Below, one piece after another: positions 8,349-12,435 of a DNA stretch of 12,435 bases (position 1 is its first letter; each line of letters starts with the position of its first letter). The stretch is taken from NCBI GenBank assembly GCA_946803715.1, contig CAMPET010000051.1, positions 122,583 to 135,017 on the forward strand, read 5' to 3'. The notes under the pieces were generated by a model. The model had not been told where the DNA came from. It did not search any database and saw only the letters and a list, made by a program, of their open reading frames with translations. Made by a program: the position numbers and the translations under genes. The DNA comes from Beroe ovata (taxonomy: Eukaryota > Ctenophora > Nuda > Beroida > Beroidae).

Positions 8349-9797
8349 ATGCTTCCTGACGAACTGACGCCTCTGGAACCACGATCTGCAGTTCAGCCCA
8401 GTTCAGATACCGAGGATATACCCCGTGAAACAATCGACATATCACGGGCTATTGACGATGCGGGATTTGGGTGCGGGACAGTTCTCTACTTCACTGCGGG
8501 CATCCTCCTAGTCTGCCTGGAAGGAGCAGAGGTAGTGATATCCACAGTTGTCGGACCCATGTTGAGGTGCGAGTGGGATCTCACATCTTTCCAACTCTCC
8601 CTCCTGCAGACCACCGCTCTGGTTGCCATGGTGATAGCCGGCCTCACCTCTTCCCCCCTTGGTGATAAATTCGGTCGGAAACCCGTGTCCCTTATTTCGG
8701 CAATCGGCACGTGTCTCACCGGTATGCTGTGCGCATTTGCACAGAATTTCTTGCAGTTTGTCATCCTCCGAACAATCATTGGACTTTTCGTGGGTGCTGG
8801 ATCAATAACCGCAGTTGTTCTAACTGGGGAGAGTGTACCGAGTAGAATCCGAGCTTTCGGCTTCGCGACTGCCTCCATATCATTTGGGATTGGGGCATCA
8901 GTCGGATCAGCGATTGGATATCTCATTATTCCCAAATTTGGGTGGAGATACATGGTATTTGCAGTTCCGCTGGTTTTCTCGGTGTCCATCCTGCTATTCC
9001 TTGTAATTGATGAGTCACCGAGATACAACTTCTATAGGGGAAACTTTGAGAAGGCAAAGAAATCCATTGAGAAGTTATATTGGATGAATGGGAAGGGAAA
9101 AGTGGTAATAAATCTGAAAAGAACACCGAGTAAACATTCTGAATCAGAAGAAAAGCTCAGTCTCCAACGCATCTTTACAGAAATCCGTGACACAGGGAAC
9201 ACGTCCAACTTCGTCCTTATCAACTGCCTAAGTGTCACCAGTCTGTTCATCTACTACACAGTAGCGTACCTCACACCTCGGGCGCTAAACGGTGGAATTT
9301 GCGACACAGCCGTTATTTCTCGTGACCGATCGTGTATTTTTGACAGCGGTGTCTTGTTCGAAGTGGGCGTTGTGAGCTTGGCGGAACCACTGGGCGTGAT
9401 CGCTACAATCCTTGTCACAGAAACGCCACTCGGACGCCGGCTAACATTCCTCCTCGCCACCATATGTATCATCGTGCTGTGCACGCCGCTGTACTGGTGT
9501 GTATCCCAAACAGCGCTGGTCGGCGTGATGCTATGTATACGATTAGCAACAGCCGGCATCGGGGCATCAGCTTGTGTCCTCTGTTCGGAATACATGCCGA
9601 CTCTAGTCCGGGCGTTTTCAGCCACTGTGGTGGTGGCAATGGGGCGTGCGGGGGGCGCGCTTGGCGCGTTCTGCACAGAGTATACAATGAGGGCCGGGCA
9701 GAGCGTGACATTTGGCGTGATGCAGGGGGTCGGTGTGCTGACTGTGGTCTCGTTATTGTTGCTGAGAAGAGAGACCAGAGGTGTGGATTTGGCGTAA
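8349..9797 (+). CDS. SVOP/SV2-like major facilitator transporter
   Basis: 482-residue intronless integral membrane protein of the major facilitator superfamily, closest by eye to SVOP (synaptic vesicle 2-related protein). Family members move organic ions, sugars or metabolites across vesicle or plasma membranes; the substrate cannot be read here. The cytoplasmic N-terminus (about 1-43) ends in A-I-D-D-A-G-F-G, the SVOP-type lead into helix 1. Motif A is G-D-K-F-G-R-K at 105-111 after helix 2. R-T-I-I-G-L-F-V-G-A-G starts at 141, E-S-V-P-S-R-I-R-A at 161-169, and D-E-S-P-R-Y at 221-226 closes helix 6. A charged loop (227-280) divides the two six-helix halves. In the second half the lumenal loop has two cysteines (318, 329), then T-P-L-G-R-R (359-364) and S-E-Y-M-P-T-L-V-R-A (413-422). 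The ATG at 8349 has A at -3; an upstream TTG at 8325 is in frame but not an expected start. All 12 helices appear intact. Confidence 0.93.
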   Translation: MLPDELTPLEPRSAVQPSSDTEDIPRETIDISRAIDDAGFGCGTVLYFTAGILLVCLEGAEVVISTVVGPMLRCEWDLTSFQLSLLQTTALVAMVIAGLTSSPLGDKFGRKPVSLISAIGTCLTGMLCAFAQNFLQFVILRTIIGLFVGAGSITAVVLTGESVPSRIRAFGFATASISFGIGASVGSAIGYLIIPKFGWRYMVFAVPLVFSVSILLFLVIDESPRYNFYRGNFEKAKKSIEKLYWMNGKGKVVINLKRTPSKHSESEEKLSLQRIFTEIRDTGNTSNFVLINCLSVTSLFIYYTVAYLTPRALNGGICDTAVISRDRSCIFDSGVLFEVGVVSLAEPLGVIATILVTETPLGRRLTFLLATICIIVLCTPLYWCVSQTALVGVMLCIRLATAGIGASACVLCSEYMPTLVRAFSATVVVAMGRAGGALGAFCTEYTMRAGQSVTFGVMQGVGVLTVVSLLLLRRETRGVDLA

Positions 9798-9986
9798 TGT
9801 ACTGCAGGGTGTTTGATTGGTGTGATGTACTGCAGGGTGTTTGATTGGTGTGATGTACTGCAGGGTGTTTGATTGGTGTGATGTANAGGTGTGTGATTGG
9901 TGTGATGTACTGCAAGGTGTGTGATTGGTGTGATGTACTGCAGGGTGTGTGATTGGTGTGATGTACTGCAGGGTGTGTGATTGGTG
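9795..9986. repeat. 28-bp minisatellite overlapping transporter stop codon
   Basis: Seven units of TGATGTACTGCAGGGTGTTTGATTGGTG type start at 9795, 9823, 9851, 9879, 9903, 9931 and 9959. Units 1-3 have GTGTTTGA; units 4-7 have GTGTGTGA. The transporter stop TAA is the first codon of unit 1, where other units read TGA. Unit 4 is shortened around an N at 9886, so the true copy number is not known. Confidence 0.9.
9886..9886. other. Single N within minisatellite
   Basis: The unit containing this N lacks about five bases (CTGCAGG region), consistent with a join made across a repeat. The boundary between the GTGTTTGA and GTGTGTGA subtypes coincides with it. Confidence 0.75.
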
Positions 9987-10750
9987 CACGCCGTGCTCAA
10001 TTCTGGGAGGCGAAACCGGCATATTATGCACTGACGATTGCCGGTTTTCTCAATCCAGATTAATATTCATAAAAATTGAAATAAGATATTGTTGTGGGGT
10101 GTGGCCATTTTCACGGGGAAGATCCCGACATGATGAAAATCCCGACATGATCTTCATTACACGATTATCGATCAATAATTAACTAATTTTGTAATTTAAT
10201 GCGGTAATTTTTGGGAATGAGGTATATTATTGACACTACAGTATTACAGTCCGTTGTGTAGTGTAATTTTGTACTGGAAACAAGTAATCGATGGGTTTTT
10301 ATTACTGCTAAATTACTCAAAATTGAGTCTCAATTAACTTATTAACTACAGGCCGCTTATACAATGAAGCTAACTTTTGTTCCACATACACACAAAAGAG
10401 TTTGTTGTGATACATAATTGAATCAAATTCACGTGTTTGTATGTCGAACTGTGCCAACTTAACATGGATCTATTTTTGGAAACTAAAATTGCAGTAAAAT
10501 TAAATTCTGCGTGAATTATTTCAGAAACAAGGACTAGTGAAATTGAACTGAATACGAGGGGGTAGCATGCTGCGTGAAGCTTCTCAAAGATGGGTAGGCA
10601 AGTTGTTTGACTCAAACATTGTAGACGTGTGTAGTGTGTACCTATACACTAGGTAAAGTTGCCATGTAAAGTGATGAATTTGGGCAGGATCGGTGAGTAC
10701 AGCTCATTACAATACTAGCATTCTACAACACTAGTATTGTAGAAAATTGC
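9987..10750. other. Non-coding region with inverted repeats
   Basis: AAACCGGCA (10013-10021) and TGCCGGTTT (10039-10047) form a 9-bp stem with a 17-nt loop just after the minisatellite. ATCCCGACATGAT is repeated directly near 10122 and 10139. The rest, to 10700, is AT-rich without a credible frame; the minus-strand frame at 10370-10615 matches nothing known. No canonical AATAAA for the transporter mRNA is seen before 10750. Confidence 0.6.
10708..10744. repeat. Two overlapping, mutually exclusive inverted repeats
   Basis: TACAATACTAG (10708-10718) is the exact complement of CTAGTATTGTA (10731-10741). TTCTACAA (10721-10728) is the exact complement of TTGTAGAA (10737-10744), with the near-palindrome C-ACTAGT-A between them. 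Both stems use 10737-10741, so only one can form at a time. The element ends 6 bp before a possible acceptor at 10749-10750. Confidence 0.7.
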
Positions 10751-10984
10751 AGTACAATTAGTACAGAACAATGCGTGTTGATTGATGAGCGAGGATATTT
10801 TGTCTACAAGCCCGATGCCAATATATCGAGCATAGACCAGTTTTTCGCGATGGCCATTGGCCAGATTCCAAACCAGCATCAAACTTGTGTAGAGCTGTCA
10901 TCCGATGTCCACAGACTGAATAAAACTGGCGGCAATATTGGCGCCAGGCCAATTACAGATGCCCTCTCCAAGTCTACAAAATGA
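10751..10984 (+). CDS. Possible terminal exon, weakly Cache/VGCC-alpha2-like
   Basis: The plus-strand frame is open from 10697 to a TGA at 10982-10984. With acceptor AAAATTGCAG at 10750 it reads T-I-S-T-E-Q-C-V-L-I-D-E-R-G-Y-F-V-Y, then S-S-I-D-Q-F-F-A-M-A-I-G. The pattern L-(I/V)-D-x-x-G-(Y/F)-x-(V/L) followed by D-x-x-F-F resembles Cache-type sensor domains, including the extracellular alpha2-delta subunits of calcium channels. The similarity covers only about 30 residues and is judged by eye. The frame has no initiator methionine near its start, so an upstream exon would be needed, and none was identified. AATAAA 204 nt after the stop fits a last exon. It could also be an isolated exon relic or chance. 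Confidence 0.35.
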   Translation, partial: STISTEQCVLIDERGYFVYKPDANISSIDQFFAMAIGQIPNQHQTCVELSSDVHRLNKTGGNIGARPITDALSKSTK

Positions 10985-11187
10985 CGTGTAGGTTGGACCA
11001 AATTGAGTAGTTTCTAGGGAATTTCATATGTTGCATCTCTCACTCACTTCCTTCCCCAATACGTCAATACATGTCTGTCATGATCGGTGAGCTTGTCAGT
11101 CAATGCTATTGACATGTCTCCTCCATTGAATTACGGTGAAATTATTGCACCACTTCTGACATAGAAAGAAAGGGATTTCAGACAGTT

Positions 11188-11193
11188 AATAAA
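11188..11193 (+). terminator. AATAAA polyadenylation signal candidate
   Basis: Canonical hexamer in GTTAATAAATACTC, 204 nt after the stop of the possible terminal exon. A 5-base TTG/TGTT-rich stretch (11218-11226) follows about 25 nt later. Hexamers are common in AT-rich DNA, so this is supportive only if the exon is real. Confidence 0.35.
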
Positions 11194-11296
11194 TACTCTC
11201 TAAACCTGATGATTCTTGACTGTTGCCATGACGTTGTAGGAATTGACATGACTGAATTCTGAGGAAACCAGTCCATTACAACATGTGTACTAGACA

Positions 11297-11314
11297 ACAC
11301 ACACACACACACAC
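11297..11314. repeat. AC microsatellite
   Basis: Nine uninterrupted AC dinucleotides. No gene is adjacent. Confidence 0.9.
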
Positions 11315-12413
11315 GCCGTATATAATGTGATATGAGTGCAAGCACAGCACAACAGAGGTTGCCCCCACCAAAGTCAGGAGCTAGGGATCATTCTGTCAAG
11401 TGACAGTGATTTTGACAGGTAGACAGTGTCACACACCGAGATGATTCCAGTAGACAAACAGAGAAGGGGAGAAAAGGCTTGATACTCGTACGAAATATAT
11501 ACCTAGATAAACTGAAAAACAAACTGCAACGAAACAAATCTTTCATCTTTTAGTAAGACTTTTATCTTTTATTATAGTAGGACTGCAAAGATTGCAGGGT
11601 TCGCGAAAAATTTAAAACTAGCAGCAGACCAAAATATCTTTAACCGCTGATAGCATTATGAAGCACACATGGTTAGAAAACAACCAGCCGCAATTAATCA
11701 GAAGTATCCCCTAGAGATTTAGAAACAGAAGGTCTGATTTCAGTGCTTCTTTTCCGCCTCGAAAATCGAATTAATTAATCAATTAATTAAATTACAGTGT
11801 GATGGAAATAAGTTGATTTTGAAACTTGGGTATAATATTGGGAAACTTAAACAGTTTCAATGGGCTAATGTGGAAATAAGACAATTAACCTGATATCATC
11901 AACCAGCTTTATTTTTGAAGTTGAGTAGTTCAAGAAGAAGAAACTAAAGCGAAAGTTGTCTCGTAAACGTATCGTTTATCAAATTACAAAAGAAGGTTTA
12001 AGAAGAGGGAAATACCTGTAAATCCCGAAGTACACAAATACATATTGCATAGAGTTCCACTACCACTTTGATAAACCGAGTTACGCATTGTTACAATAAT
12101 TATAAGTTACATCTGGCGCCAAGTTACTATGCCCTCATGACTTATATTGTATTGTAAAGAATGAAGATGGGTGTCAAGTGAGTGTGTTACTAAATCACAG
12201 GGAATGTAATTGGACGGAATATACAAGGCAAACGGTGTTCAAAAATGAGTGGTCGTTAATCTTAATTAATGAGTGAGAGAAATAAGTTCGTGATTTAAAG
12301 ATTTTGGGAAGTGTTAGAATTAGTGTATACAGTGAGATTTAGATTGTACTGTCTATATTAGCTCTATAATTCAGTAGGTGAGGAACAATAGCTATACGCT
12401 AGAGTGTAGTGTA

Positions 12414-12435
12414 GTGTGTGTGTGTGTGTGTGTGT
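12414..12435. repeat. GT microsatellite at window edge
   Basis: Eleven GT dinucleotides preceded by GTGTAGTGTA. The run is cut by the end of the window, so its length is a minimum. Confidence 0.9.

Larger units (their letters stand above)
11194..12435. other. AT-rich non-coding tail
   Basis: No exon, RNA gene or long frame was recognised on either strand. Visible features are an AC dinucleotide run at 11297-11314, an AT inverted repeat around TTAATTAATCAATTAATTAA (11770-11789, which includes a TAAT-CA-ATTA paired homeodomain-like site), and a GT run from 12414 that reaches the window edge. A 16-bp match to the intron minisatellite (GAAGATGGGTGTCAAG) occurs at 12163-12178. Confidence 0.6.

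Noticed and set aside
8486-9028. 180-codon minus-strand frame
   Set aside because: Lies wholly antisense to the well-supported transporter and has no recognisable domain.
9254-10031. Long minus-strand frames over the transporter end and minisatellite, rich in H-Q-S-N-T repeats
   Set aside because: They are the reverse complement of the transporter coding sequence and the 28-bp repeat, whose unit length lets frames stay open. No homologue is suggested.
10370-10615. 81-codon minus-strand frame
   Set aside because: No family resemblance, no splice or promoter signals, and the length is within chance for AT-rich DNA.
12163-12178. 16-bp match to the intron minisatellite at 4030-4045
   Set aside because: A single short match with no surrounding similarity; possibly chance or a simple-sequence echo.

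Overview
The window is animal nuclear DNA, not bacterial or viral. The left half carries a gene on the minus strand split into short coding exons with GT-AG junctions whose phases agree from one exon to the next. The spliced product reads as a Smaug/SAMD4-type RNA-binding protein, with a PHAT-like helical segment followed by a SAM domain. The PHAT plus SAM arrangement is an animal feature. The visible introns are short (about 220 to 700 bp), intergenic DNA is AT-rich, and minisatellites are common, which suggests a compact invertebrate genome. I cannot name the species; a non-bilaterian or marine invertebrate would fit.

Layout. Positions 1-150 are a 20/25-bp minisatellite, and 239-262 is a perfect palindrome with two CRE cores. 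From 328 to about 5922 lies the Smaug-like gene, read right to left: a candidate first exon at 5886-5922, PHAT-type exons at 5591-5665, 5177-5291 and 4355-4474, a linker exon at 3734-3993, the SAM exon at 3127-3317, then C-terminal exons at 1228-1399, 893-978 and 328-408. The unique exons concatenate to an open frame of 1137 nt (379 codons). Two nearly identical blocks, 1631-3111 and 3113-4405, each hold the linker exon and the SAM exon. A third copy of the 3' end of the SAM exon lies at 1576-1623. Single unknown bases at 1630 and 3112 sit exactly at the block starts. The pattern looks like allelic contigs laid end to end; a real tandem duplication is the alternative, but the extra cassette (260+191 nt) would break the reading frame.

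Positions 5923-8348 show no gene I can defend, only scattered promoter-like motifs. At 8349-9797 on the plus strand is an intact intronless gene for a 12-helix major facilitator transporter of the SVOP/SV2-like group. Its stop codon lies inside the first unit of a 28-bp minisatellite (9795-9986) that contains another single N. Around 10751-10984 is a possible terminal exon on the plus strand with a weak Cache/VGCC-alpha2-like motif, followed by AATAAA at 11188. The rest, to 12435, is AT-rich non-coding sequence ending in a GT microsatellite.

The two confident genes are divergently arranged and have no obvious shared pathway: one is a post-transcriptional regulator, the other a vesicular or plasma-membrane transporter. 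I found no sign of an undescribed multigene system. The most interesting signals are the duplicated exon block, the repeated splice-donor neighbourhoods, the double-CRE palindrome, and the transporter stop codon placed in a minisatellite.
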